Below, one piece after another: positions 25,901 to 33,301 of a stretch of DNA of 47,579 nucleotides. Location: NCBI GenBank assembly GCA_025359085.1, contig JANYHL010000135.1:1-47579 (forward strand), given 5' to 3'. Under the pieces are notes generated by a model. That model worked only from the letters and a program-made list of their open reading frames with translations, was not told the origin of the DNA and made no database searches. Source of the DNA: Gammaproteobacteria bacterium. GTDB lineage: Bacteria; Pseudomonadota; Gammaproteobacteria; Burkholderiales; Burkholderiaceae_C. The number at the start of each line of letters is the position of its first letter. The first letter of the stretch is position 1. The position numbers and the translations under genes are program-made.

Positions 25901-28444
25901 CAAAGCTGCCCATGGCGACACGACGGCGCCAGCCAGCGTCAGCAGCAGAAGCAGCAAGGACATGGGTGCCACGATTGATCGACGCAGGTTGTCGAGCATC
26001 TTCCAGCGATTGATGACGCGAAAGCGATAGCGCTTCGGCGCCAGCAGGAACGGCAGCAACTGCCAGTCGCCGCGCGTCCAGCGGTGCACGCGCGAAGCGG
26101 CCACATCGGCATGAGACGGCGCGTCCTCAATCACCGTTATGTCGGTCACTGCCGCGCAACGCGCCAGCGAGCCTTCAAGCATATCGTGGCTAAGCACTTG
26201 ACCCTCGGGCAGGCGACCGGACAACGCGGTATGCATCGCGCGCACATTGATCAGCCCCTTGCCGGTAAAGGTTCCTTCGCCGAACAGATCCTGATAGACC
26301 TCCGAGCTCGCCGCACTGTACGGGTCAATACCACACTGCCCGGCAAACAGCCAGTGGTAGAGCGTGAAGTCCTTGATGGCAGGCAGCGGAGTGACCACGC
26401 GCGGTTGCAAGATGCCGTAGCCGCCCACCACGCGCCCGCTGGCGTCAAATCTTGGCTGGTTGTGCGGGTGCGCGGCCACGCTCACCAGTTCACGCAGCCG
26501 ACCGGGAGGTAATTGGGTGTCACTGTCGAGCGTGACGATGTACTGCGTGTCCGCAGCGATATGGGACTCGGCGCCCAAGTCCAGAAAGGCGGCGGTCGAG
26601 CCCTCGACCAAGGCAGCAACCAGCAGCTCAAGTTTGCCGCGCTTGCGTTCCCAGCCAATCCAGCATTGTTCGGTCTCGCTGAAACGGCGCTCTCGGTGCA
26701 GCACGATGAAGCGCGGCGCAGCGCCAGGTTTCTCCGCCTCATTGGGATAACGAGCATTGAGTTCGCGGATCTGCTGCGTCGCGCTCGCCAGCAAGGCGTT
26801 GTCAGAAGCCACGTGCGCGGCATCGGCATCAGCCCAATCGGTCAGAAGAGCAAACTGGGCGTGGCGTTCCGGGTTGGCGAGATAGTGCAGCTGCAAACGG
26901 TGCACCAAGTCGTGGATTGAGCCGGTGCCGCTGAGCATGCCCGGAATCACCACCATCACCCGATGCTCAGGCGGTATGCCCTCGCTGAAAGCCAGGCGGG
27001 GCAAGTGTTGGGGCCGGACCGACTCGCTGATCAACCGGTTGATTACCGCCACTACCGCCTCGGACGCCGGGAACATCATCACCGCCACGCCCAAGAGGGT
27101 CAACCCCAGGTTCGTGCCCACGCTAGTCGGCGCGGCACCGTGACTCTGCAACAGCCAGGCGACCAAACTCAAGCTGCCCAGCAACAGGGTGCCCAGGTAG
27201 ACGGGCAAGGTCATTCGGCGCGCAACAGCGCGCCAAAGAAACGCCGCGCGTTCGTGCAGACCGAGCGCACGCAGCAGCACCGGGCAACCAGCGCCGCGCA
27301 GCCAATGGCTAGCCGCCGCCGTGGCGCTGTTGGCGCCCTCGCCCGCATCCATCAGGTTGAGCAGTGTTTGCGCCACCGACAATTCGCTGCGGCCACTGCG
27401 TTTGGCCCACCGCTCGATGCCATGCAGCGTCTGGTCGCGCGTGACGGTTTGCTCCGCTCTGAACAACGTCGAGGTGAGCATCAACTGCATCAGTGGACTG
27501 GTGCGGGCGACGATCTCGGGCCAGTCAGCAGCGCCGATAGAGCGCAGCGACGTGACGGCGTTGCTCACGCTCAGGTTGTCAGCGGCCTGGTCGGCGCTTT
27601 GCTGCGTCTGCATCGCGGCCAAGTCCGGCAGCGCGTCGCGTAGCCAATCGTGAATGTGAGCAGGATAGCTGGCGTCACCGATAGTGCGGCGACTTTGCAG
27701 GCGCTGCGCCATCTGCACCAGAAAGACGCGGCCGACGCCGCGCTGCTCCAGCAAGCGCAACAACTGGTCAAGCACTGGCACGGTATAGGCGTTGATGTGA
27801 TCGCAACACAGGTTGGCAACACCGCGAGCGGCTTTATTCGTGGCCACACGCTCGGCCAGACGCCGCAGGTTTTCAATCAGCACTACCCGCAAGGTGGTAG
27901 GCAGCGCCCACATCTCACTCAGATTGAGTTCGCGGGTCTCCTGGTAGGCGCTCAGATATTGCATCAGCAAGTCTTCATCGAACGCGCCATCGGTGTGGGC
28001 CACGAAGGCCCAGGCCACGCCATAGACCCGCGGCAAGCCGGCCAAAGGCTCGTCCAGCAACATAGGCAGCGTGCGAAAGTAGCTGCGTGGCAATCCCTCG
28101 TAAATTTCCTTGAGTTGCGCTTCGATCAGATGAAAGTTGTCGAGCAGCCACTCAGCTGCGGGGCTGATGTCGTAGCCGGTGCTCGCCTGAAGCCCAATGT
28201 AAAAATGCGCCTCGCGCAGCGCTTCAATGTTGCTGCGCAGACGTGGGAAAAAAGTCGGCGCACGTCGACGTGCCCTGGCTGCACGATGCGTAACGCCCAG
28301 ACTGCGGCCATGCTGGGCAAAACGTTGCAGCCCAAATATTTCGGAGCGGACCGGATGTTGCACTGGCCCCCGCGCTCCGTCCAGCATCTCCAGCAGCGCT
28401 TGTGGAGCGTCCGGCAGCAGGCGCTGCAGCTCACGTTGCGCCAT
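19940..28444 (-). CDS. Cyclic beta-1,2-glucan synthase (NdvB/ChvB/Cgs type)
   Basis: A 2834-residue inner-membrane enzyme, the size of Agrobacterium ChvB and Brucella Cgs. It polymerises glucose from UDP-glucose, cyclises it and trims it to periplasmic beta-1,2-glucan rings. After about 400 N-terminal residues come hydrophobic segments and a glycosyltransferase domain with YIVTLDSDTQLPPGRL near 635 and HRWTRGDWQLLPF near 790. More membrane segments follow near 820-1000, then a glycoamylase-type domain with SWSGSMFEYLMPRL near 1290. The C-terminal GH94 phosphorylase-like module includes GSGDWNDGMNRVG near 2495. No NdvA/ChvA-type exporter gene is visible. A small membrane-protein gene ends three bases upstream, so the pair is one operon. 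Such synthases are best known from Alphaproteobacteria. Annotation is confident. Confidence 0.93.
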   Translation of the reverse strand: MAQRELQRLLPDAPQALLEMLDGARGPVQHPVRSEIFGLQRFAQHGRSLGVTHRAARARRRAPTFFPRLRSNIEALREAHFYIGLQASTGYDISPAAEWLLDNFHLIEAQLKEIYEGLPRSYFRTLPMLLDEPLAGLPRVYGVAWAFVAHTDGAFDEDLLMQYLSAYQETRELNLSEMWALPTTLRVVLIENLRRLAERVATNKAARGVANLCCDHINAYTVPVLDQLLRLLEQRGVGRVFLVQMAQRLQSRRTIGDASYPAHIHDWLRDALPDLAAMQTQQSADQAADNLSVSNAVTSLRSIGAADWPEIVARTSPLMQLMLTSTLFRAEQTVTRDQTLHGIERWAKRSGRSELSVAQTLLNLMDAGEGANSATAAASHWLRGAGCPVLLRALGLHERAAFLWRAVARRMTLPVYLGTLLLGSLSLVAWLLQSHGAAPTSVGTNLGLTLLGVAVMMFPASEAVVAVINRLISESVRPQHLPRLAFSEGIPPEHRVMVVIPGMLSGTGSIHDLVHRLQLHYLANPERHAQFALLTDWADADAAHVASDNALLASATQQIRELNARYPNEAEKPGAAPRFIVLHRERRFSETEQCWIGWERKRGKLELLVAALVEGSTAAFLDLGAESHIAADTQYIVTLDSDTQLPPGRLRELVSVAAHPHNQPRFDASGRVVGGYGILQPRVVTPLPAIKDFTLYHWLFAGQCGIDPYSAASSEVYQDLFGEGTFTGKGLINVRAMHTALSGRLPEGQVLSHDMLEGSLARCAAVTDITVIEDAPSHADVAASRVHRWTRGDWQLLPFLLAPKRYRFRVINRWKMLDNLRRSIVAPMSLLLLLLTLAGAVVSPWAALTLVMAAFSAGPLLGAVAGLAPSRDDLAKRHFYRLAAMDLARALWGGLWHLALLLQQALLALDALVRALYRMTVSHRHLLQWTTAATVQAQAKTDLKSLVRAHWSLPVVALLLLGVLLAIAAPHPLLALVLCLLWAASPVWIWWVSRPRPPRADAALPLQDQAYLQGIARDTWRFFERCVGAEDNHLPPDNLQTMPHDMVAHRTSPTNIGLYLLSVACARQFGWIGTQELLTRMEATLATLATLQRHRGHFLNWYDTQTCSPLLPMYVSSVDSGNLSGHLLAVAQACLELAGAPHDSGATQRALEASRQRLAPLLALRSTQTPAMRAELRWCLADHRATLRSAALDAQALASQGGSEATRRLQALAVACERLAGEADFKFLYHCKRHLLHIGYRVAEQELDAAFYDLLASESRLTSLLAIAKGDVPVNHWASLGRLFYAVGAEAGLRSWSGSMFEYLMPRLVLDEPHGSVLCQASHAALREQIDFAQAQNLPWGISESAYAGSDYTLAYQYAPQGVPRLALRRTPIDELVIAPYATALAAQIAPHGACANFAALEKLAARARYGFIEALDFSPARQAGGELFTPVSTFMSHHQGMSIVALANVLLGGPAQRWGMANAHVEAVASLLHERVPREVSMLYAPPSGPSLQPLERRRAPGLLRDVVPGATALQPTHVLSNGRYSVSLRANGAGWSRWGQTGITRWRDDALRDAYGSFFYLRGLDPARDAGSQRPVSITQHPAPDPAAHYRSVYHADRVCFDATWPELQAHTTVWVSPEDDIEFRQIELRNLSDRSLDIELMSAFDVTLSDPRADETHPAFANLFVRAEWQAEHQALLFERKPRLPTEQGLQAAHFLSDSDSQVRSVRVQTDRQRWLGRNQSASQALASFDALPQASSDPAVELNTGLDPVCALAVQLRIAPHGKARLTFATAASDNGGTLRAVIDKYVQPSHVERASLMSATLSSIRLRALRISAQNFVAIQSLTTALVLSLTRAQSEAVGFDGTATVVCDRRLLWRFGISGDRPILLVSAAVTQGVALLRSLTQALSLWSWGGIGCDLVVVNTEPASYLMALQREITLLRERYVSDSGEKSARAGPAATGFYLLRADELSRDELSTLQACARVRLHADGRPLVSHVQEWVAMHEQAFEQRHDISTFAVAVASGARAEVPASVGEFDAASGEFRFDVSARLRPLRPWINVLANPAFGAQLSEAGGGYTWAMNSRLNQLTAWSNDPVADPPAEWFLLQDLKTRQVWSVAPSAWGDDAVMYHVSHGQGYSRISHRRGDVAVSASWCVDAQTSVKQVQLQIVNHGHQTLQLRVVGIAEWMMGANRSDRGTVRTALYRQRLPEQKLTALLCTQPERSAGFGDGTAFLGLAGAPDATEDWTCDRRELFDARGRLVLPDYFGMNQGDGLDPCAALSTRVVLSPGQSVERVFLLGYGESADAARQLATLAAALPAAQRMAQVRSMWDQLLGATTVKTPDPLFDAMVNRWLLYQTVACRLWAKAGFYQAGGATGFRDQLQDAMALAWASPETLRQQIVLAASRQFPEGDVQHWWHAPLGAGVRTHFSDDLLWLPHATLHYLRATADATLLDQQVPFLEGAAIPAGAEDAYYTPNVSSEAASVYQHGARAIDRSLAVGTHGLPLMGSGDWNDGMNRVGIEGRGESVWLGWFLCQLVADFAPLARSRGDEERALRWENAARGWAVALNSTAWDGQWFKRAFFDDGQALGSQANPEARIDLIAQAWAVLSKAAAPQLQRPALAALEAHLVDPQAGLIKLLDPPLVHAVPSAGYIQAYPPGVRENGGQYSHAGAWALMAQAELAKSQPDAPEGFDTPYRYFTYLSPAHRASHPVRGPVYGIEPYVVAGDVYSQAPYVGRGGWSWYTGAAAWLHRAAIESIFGLQQGAQDLVFTPCLPADWQQAELTLVRDDRSMRFILLRASAREALAMTAPWCAPLVAQLLHPGQPLPWTGLAPHSCFVIPLLPDELASPIT

Positions 28445-28447
28445 CGC

Positions 28448-28690
28448 CTACAACACAAATGAAAGGACACCAATCAACAAGGCGACCACCACCACGGTCG
28501 TTACAAAGCGCCCGACCACAAAGCCGTGCATGGTCTGCGCCGCGCATTGCAGAGAAAACAGGCGCCCATGTGCTTTTTGGCATAGTTCCAAGTGCGCACC
28601 TAGGGCCGACAGCTCCATCGGGGAGGTATCAGCGGTGTCGCCAAATGATGCGGTGCTCCAGCGCGATTTCAAAATAGTATTGGCATTCAT
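28448..28690 (-). CDS. Small C-terminally anchored membrane protein, first gene of the glucan synthase operon
   Basis: An 80-residue protein starting MNANTILKSRWSTASFGDT, with a single hydrophobic segment at the very C terminus (about 58-80, VTTVVVVALLIGVLSFVL). The soluble N-terminal part contains HLELCQKAHGRLFSLQCAAQ. I do not recognise a family. The stop codon lies three bases before the start of the synthase gene, which points to translational coupling and a possible accessory or regulatory role at the membrane (inference). A longer frame to 28864 exists; I chose this ATG because GGAAAG stands upstream at suitable distance and the longer version overlaps the ompA-like gene end. Confidence 0.6.
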   Translation of the reverse strand: MNANTILKSRWSTASFGDTADTSPMELSALGAHLELCQKAHGRLFSLQCAAQTMHGFVVGRFVTTVVVVALLIGVLSFVL

Positions 28691-28835
28691 AGAAAGCTTT
28701 CCGCAGAACCGAAAAATAGATCTCAACAATAAAGAATTTGTTAAACACGCGGGTCTGTGAATGGCACCCAAGTGCGAGTTAAAGATCAAAAAATAGCGCG
28801 AGGCCGTAAGTCCCCTCCTCGCGCCGCCGTCATCG

Positions 28836-30014
28836 TTAACGTGTACCGACAACTTCCACTTCAACCCGGCGATCAGGCTGCAAGCAGGCGATCAGCGCTT
28901 TGGTCGCCTTGGTGCCCTTGCAGTCACCCGGCTTTGTAACCGGCTCAGCGCCGTCGACGCCCTTGGCCACGATCTTGTCACCGGCAATACCGGTTGAGGT
29001 CATGAGGTAGCCCTTGACGGCCTCTGCACGGCGCTCTGACAACTTCTGGTTGTAGGCATGCGAGCCGATGCGATCGGTGTGCCCGGTGACGTTGATGACA
29101 TCAAATTGCGTGCCTTTGAGCTCTGCCGCGAACTTGTCCAAGTCTTGCTGGCCGCCTGGCTTGACGCTGGCCTTGTCGAAGTCAAACAGGGAGTCCGCAG
29201 AAAAAGACACCTTGCGCGGCAGCACGGGTGGCGGCGGTGGCGGTGGCGGCGCCACATACACCGGCGCCGGCGCTTGGGCAACCACCACGGGTGGCGCAAC
29301 GTAAGCAACGGGCGCTGGCGTTGGCGACTTGGCACCGAAGCGATAGATCAGGCCGAGCGAGACCAGATCAATGTCACCCTTGTTGCCGACCGCGTCATTG
29401 ATGCGGTAGCGCTCCACCTCGGCGCGCATGGCCAGGTTGTCGGTAAACGCATATTGCACCCCGGCACCGAATTTGTAATTGGTGTCGCGCTTACTTGGAT
29501 TCGGGTTGAGTACAGCCACGGCGCCTGTGCTGCGGAAGGTGTCGTTGGCCCGGGCATAGGCCACGCCAGCGCGGCCAAATACGGAAAATTTCTCGGTGAT
29601 GGGCAAGGTGCCGACGAGGTCAAGATTTACACCTTTGAGCCGGATGTCGCCCGTAAGGCTGCCTGTATTCACGCTGCCCAACTCACCTGCTGATGAGGTG
29701 TTGGCAGTAAAGCCGAAGGTGCCCAGGTCAAAGTAACCGCCTTCAACGCCCAAATATTTGTTGAACTGATAGCCACCAAACAGCTTGTAGCCGGTGTCGC
29801 GGTCGCGGTCGGAAATAGACGTCACCGTCAGACCTCCGCCCAGCAGCCCGCTGGTGATGCGGGCGTCATCGATATGCGTGCCAGAGCGGCCCACGTTGGC
29901 GCCGGCGTACCAGCCCGCGTCGTCCGCGATGGCCCAGGGGCTGACCAGGACAGCAATTGCCATCAACCCCCCCATGCCCAAGGCTTTTGTTAGTTTTGAT
30001 TTTGCTAATTTCAT
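28836..30014 (-). CDS. OmpA family outer-membrane protein
   Basis: A 392-residue precursor. A signal peptide ends near WAIADDAGW (about residue 31). An eight-stranded OmpA/OprF-like barrel follows (about 32-230, starting GWYAGANVGRSG with alternating hydrophobic strands). Then comes a proline-rich hinge (APAPVYVAPPPPPPPP) and a C-terminal OmpA domain with SADSLFDFDKASVKPGG and NVTGHTDRIGSHAYNQKLSERRAEAV, which binds peptidoglycan. A cysteine pair near the end (GDCKGTK, IACLQPDRR) is usual for the family. It should anchor the outer membrane to the wall. I start at the ATG at 30014, preceded by GGAGAAAAT; the frame is open further upstream but lacks a signal-like start there. Confidence 0.9.
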   Translation of the reverse strand: MKLAKSKLTKALGMGGLMAIAVLVSPWAIADDAGWYAGANVGRSGTHIDDARITSGLLGGGLTVTSISDRDRDTGYKLFGGYQFNKYLGVEGGYFDLGTFGFTANTSSAGELGSVNTGSLTGDIRLKGVNLDLVGTLPITEKFSVFGRAGVAYARANDTFRSTGAVAVLNPNPSKRDTNYKFGAGVQYAFTDNLAMRAEVERYRINDAVGNKGDIDLVSLGLIYRFGAKSPTPAPVAYVAPPVVVAQAPAPVYVAPPPPPPPPVLPRKVSFSADSLFDFDKASVKPGGQQDLDKFAAELKGTQFDVINVTGHTDRIGSHAYNQKLSERRAEAVKGYLMTSTGIAGDKIVAKGVDGAEPVTKPGDCKGTKATKALIACLQPDRRVEVEVVGTR

Positions 30015-30134
30015 GATTTTCTCCAGCAAGTGGAATAAGTTCTTGTGCCCGTAGCTTTTATTGGCATGAGCATTGGTTGTGAGATTCTGGTTAGATGGCG
30101 GCAAGTTGCCCCTGCCGCCACTTACCCATTGGCT

Positions 30135-32444
30135 TTAGTTCGCCGGTACCGTGATGGTGGTCTTCGATGGCGAGCCTGCGCCGGTCAAAGTGATGGCGCC
30201 GGCACCGGTTGCGCCTGCGAGCACGCGCCCAATAACCGTCGAACCGTTATTGATCACAGCTGTCCGACCTGCCAAGATGTTGCCGTTCCAGCTGGTGCCG
30301 GAGCCGATTGTGACATCCAGACCGGTGACAAACCAGACGTTGCGCGCCTGGGCGCCATTTTTCAGAATGATCTGGCTTGGCAGCAGCAGCGTACCTGAGT
30401 CAACAAACGAGCTGTCTACCTGGAATAACCAGATGGCGTTGACATCGCCCAGGGCATCAAAAGTTGCCGTGCCGCCAGCTGCCAGACCTAATGTCGCGTT
30501 GTGATAGACGCCAGGGAGATAAGGAATCAGCGAAGACAATTGATCGCCCGCCACGGTAGGCATGGTTGGCACCTTAGCGCGAGCTTGATTCCAGGCAGTA
30601 ACCAGATCATTGGTCACCGATGTCGCGGTTCCACCATTGTCGAATGGATCGCCGGCCCAGTAGATAGAACCGTTGACGGTCATGCCGGTCGGACTTGCAT
30701 AGGTCTTGACCAAGCAGGTTTGCGAAGCACCGGCGTTACCGGTAGCATCCGAACATGTTGGTGTTGGATTGATCGCAATATCACCGTTCACTACGGTCAC
30801 GCCGGTTGTGGTCAAGCCTGCGCGTGAAGCGATACCGAAGCTGGCGGCGCTTCGCAGGTTAATGTACAGGGGCGGCGGTGGCACAACCACGATCGGCGCT
30901 GCGGCGGTTGTGAAGGTCCAGGGATTGGGCACGGGCAGGCCGCCGACAGCCGGGACCACCAAGGGGTTGCCTGCGAGATCCGTGGCGCCATTCGTCACCG
31001 TCACCGTGTACTGCGTTCCGGCTTTGAGGCCAGGAGCATTGGGAAGGAAGGTGGCAATCTTGTTCGCCGCGTCATAGGCCACATTTCCACTCAAAGTGTT
31101 GGCAGGTACCAAGGTCTCCGCCACCTTGAAGTTGTTGGTGATCATGGTGGTTGCCAGCATCGGCTCGCTGAAAGTCGCGTTGATGGCTTGGGTGACAGGC
31201 ACGTTGAGGGCTTGATCTGCGGGAGTGGTTAGAGTCACCCAAGGTGCAATGATGTCCAACGCGGGGGCCGGGAGGGTCGTGAAGGTCCAAACGTAGTCGT
31301 TGGCCACTGTTGGCAATGCGGGCTTGCCCGCAAGTTGGTTACCTGCAACGTCGGTCGCAAACCTGGTCACGGTGGCCGTATAGGTCGTTCCGGCAGCAAG
31401 CGGGTTCAACGGCGTCAGGATCGCCTGTTTGGCGTTGCTCGAATAGCTCACCGATGGATTGGTTGGCGAGACGCAAGGAAGCGCGCAGGTCAGCGTAAAG
31501 TTTGCCGGAATGATCGTGGCCGGGGCCATGTCTTCCGAGAACGTTGCGGTGATCGCCGTGTTGGTCGGCACATTGGTCGGAATTGGACTCGACGTCGCCG
31601 GCACGGTGGACGCCACCAGGGGTCGGGTTGTGTCTGGTGCCACGCCGGTCGTGAAGTCCCGCGTAAAGTTGGCAGCCATCGCCGTGCCGATCGCATCTTT
31701 GGCGGCAGTGGTCACGGTGGCGGTACACGCGGCACTGGCCGGAAGGTCAGCTGCGGGTACGGTCAACGTTGCCACAACGCCGCCTACCGGGTAGGCAACT
31801 GCCGTTCCCGCTACTGACGTCTTGAGTCCGTTGGGGGTGTTGGCGGGACTGCAAGCCAGCGTAAAGCTGGCTGGGGTGATTGTCGTGGCGTCCATCACCT
31901 GGCTGAAGGTGGCAGTCACCGTCTTCAGGTTGACTGCAACAACGGCATTGGCGGCTGGGGTAGCCGAGGTCACCGTCGGGACCACAATGATCGCGGGCGC
32001 GGTAGTGAAGTCCGATGCAAACGCGGCGCCGAGTGCGATGCCCGTGGCGTCTGTGGCGGCCGTGCTTACCGCGACGGTGCATCGGGTGGCGAACGGCAGG
32101 TTGGCTGCTGCTGCCGGCAGCGCCAATGTTGCTGTGTTACTTGCAGCTGCGTAGGTCACCACTCCCGTCAGGCCCGCGGCGCCAGGGCAAGTAAGCGTGA
32201 AGCTAGCCGGCGTGAGCGTCGCTGGGTCCATCGCCTTGCTAAACGTGGTGGTGATTATTTTCGTATTGACCGGAACCAAGGTTGCATTTTTGCCGGGGAC
32301 GACCTCAGTCACCACCGGGACGGCGCCGGCAACGCCGGGTGCTCCCAAGATGGGCTCACCGCCGCCGCAGGCAGCGAGCAAAACGCTCAGAACCAGTGCC
32401 ATAAACCACGGCAAGACTCTGGCATAGCCTTCATATTTTTTCAT
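30135..32444 (-). CDS. Lipoprotein with four Ig-like repeats and a C-terminal ice-binding (DUF3494) domain
   Basis: A 769-residue exported protein. The N terminus is a lipoprotein signal with lipobox LLAAC (acylated Cys 26) followed by GGGEP. Four SbsA/Big_5-type Ig-like repeats follow (about 42-150, 155-267, 270-395, 400-520), each with a block like TATFSQVMDATTITPASFTL. The final 240 residues, from NLRSAASFGIASRAGLTTTG through WLFQVDSSF and GNILAGRTAVI, match the DUF3494 ice-binding beta-solenoid. The design suggests an outer-membrane-tethered stalk presenting an ice-binding or adhesive head. The domain family is clear; ice binding here is inferred. The start follows GAGGAAAG. It lies downstream of no gene on its strand and reads towards the ompA-like gene. 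Confidence 0.88.
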   Translation of the reverse strand: MKKYEGYARVLPWFMALVLSVLLAACGGGEPILGAPGVAGAVPVVTEVVPGKNATLVPVNTKIITTTFSKAMDPATLTPASFTLTCPGAAGLTGVVTYAAASNTATLALPAAAANLPFATRCTVAVSTAATDATGIALGAAFASDFTTAPAIIVVPTVTSATPAANAVVAVNLKTVTATFSQVMDATTITPASFTLACSPANTPNGLKTSVAGTAVAYPVGGVVATLTVPAADLPASAACTATVTTAAKDAIGTAMAANFTRDFTTGVAPDTTRPLVASTVPATSSPIPTNVPTNTAITATFSEDMAPATIIPANFTLTCALPCVSPTNPSVSYSSNAKQAILTPLNPLAAGTTYTATVTRFATDVAGNQLAGKPALPTVANDYVWTFTTLPAPALDIIAPWVTLTTPADQALNVPVTQAINATFSEPMLATTMITNNFKVAETLVPANTLSGNVAYDAANKIATFLPNAPGLKAGTQYTVTVTNGATDLAGNPLVVPAVGGLPVPNPWTFTTAAAPIVVVPPPPLYINLRSAASFGIASRAGLTTTGVTVVNGDIAINPTPTCSDATGNAGASQTCLVKTYASPTGMTVNGSIYWAGDPFDNGGTATSVTNDLVTAWNQARAKVPTMPTVAGDQLSSLIPYLPGVYHNATLGLAAGGTATFDALGDVNAIWLFQVDSSFVDSGTLLLPSQIILKNGAQARNVWFVTGLDVTIGSGTSWNGNILAGRTAVINNGSTVIGRVLAGATGAGAITLTGAGSPSKTTITVPAN

Positions 32445-32776
32445 TTGCTTTCCTCTGTGTATCTAAAAAACTGATTGATGTAATTGCCCGACTCGTGCCA
32501 GGCGCTCACGCTGCTATTTTGCACCATCGCGTCAGCGCCGTGCATCGCGAAGACAGTATTGCCCCGCGATGCTGGGGCGTCTGTGCGATGACACACATAG
32601 ACGTTTGCGAAGGTGCAAATAAATAGAGGCTGTGTGTTCGCCAGCGCACGGAACTTTGCAACGACTGGGTCTAAGCTGCAGGCTTACTGAGCGTGACAAT
32701 TGGTGTTGTGCCAGTCTGGTTGCGACCGTGTTCTTAAAGCCGGGCGCTGCATATTATTTTCTTCAAAGGATTTCTC
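32445..32776. other. Divergent promoter region between the ice-binding lipoprotein and collagen-like gene
   Basis: About 330 bases with no gene. It contains a distant inverted pair TTTTGCACC (near 32516) ... GGTGCAAAT (near 32611) that could form a long hairpin or serve as regulator half-sites. Its function is unknown. Confidence 0.35.
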
Positions 32777-33073
32777 ATGAACCGCATGATTCTTATTTCA
32801 GCGCTGCTCGCCACTCTTAGCTTGGCCGCTTGTGACCGACCTGCCGTCGTCGCTGTCCCCGTAGCGCCCGTGGTCGTTCCCGGCCCAGCAGGCCCGCAGG
32901 GCGCAACCGGCAGTACCGGAAGCACCGGTAGCGCTGGCAACACCGGCGCGACGGGTACCACCGGCGCAACGGGTGCAACCGGCGACACGGGTTATACCGG
33001 CGCAACTGGCGCAAAGGGCAAGACCGGAGACGGCACCACCGTGATCGTCGTGCCGACAGAGCCAGCCAAGTAA
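32777..33073 (+). CDS. Small lipoprotein with collagen-like Gly-X-Y repeats
   Basis: A 98-residue protein. A lipoprotein signal ends at the lipobox LAAC (Cys 19), followed by a valine- and proline-rich spacer. Residues 36-86 are 17 consecutive Gly-X-Y triplets, starting [19 protein letters not shown], with threonine in most third positions. The short tail is [12 protein letters not shown]. Bacterial collagen-like repeats can form triple helices, so this could be a trimeric fibre on the outer membrane or in the periplasm (inference). GGATT precedes the start. The underlying DNA is a run of near-identical 9-base units and could change in length by slippage. No known name. Confidence 0.8.
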   Translation: MNRMILISALLATLSLAACDRPAVVAVPVAPVVVPGPAGPQGATGSTGSTGSAGNTGATGTTGATGATGDTGYTGATGAKGKTGDGTTVIVVPTEPAK

Positions 33074-33104
33074 GACTACTACTTCACAACTTCAAGGAAA
33101 AGTC

Positions 33105-33263
33105 ATGAGCTTGGGAACCATACTGTTGATCGTGCTGATCCTGCTGCTGATTGGCGCCATTCCGAGTTGGCCGCACAGCCGCAATTGGGGCTACGGACCC
33201 AGTGGTGGCTTGGGACTGGTGGTGATTATCATCATCGTCCTGCTGCTAATGGGACGAATCTAG
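33105..33263 (+). CDS. DUF3309 family small membrane protein
   Basis: A 52-residue protein, MSLGTILLIVLILLLIGAIP then SWPHSRNWGYGPSGG and a second hydrophobic stretch ending LLLMGRI. This matches the DUF3309 family: two membrane segments joined by a conserved WPHSRxWGYGPSGG loop. AAGGAAAA stands before the start. It follows the collagen-like gene by 31 bases on the same strand, so both may be co-transcribed. Function is unknown; members are common next to stress-related genes in Proteobacteria. Confidence 0.88.
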   Translation: MSLGTILLIVLILLLIGAIPSWPHSRNWGYGPSGGLGLVVIIIIVLLLMGRI

Positions 33264-33274
33264 CGCATAGTCGC

Positions 33275-33295
33275 GGCGCGGCTTCATGCCGCGCC
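33275..33295. terminator. Hairpin between convergent genes
   Basis: GGCGCGGC, loop TTCAT, GCCGCGCC: a perfect 8-bp GC-rich stem, 11 bases after the DUF3309 stop and 6 bases before the stop of the convergent gene. It could act in both directions, although no clear T run follows. Confidence 0.6.
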
Positions 33296-33301
33296 CCTAA
33301 A

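Noticed and set aside
19994..28462. Many long plus-strand frames opposite the glucan synthase gene
   Set aside because: All are shadows in high-GC DNA with low-complexity Arg, Gln and Gly composition and no motifs.
32880..33050. Short-unit repeats that might suggest a CRISPR or satellite array
   Set aside because: The 9-base periodicity encodes Gly-X-Y triplets; there are no spacers or constant repeats of CRISPR length.
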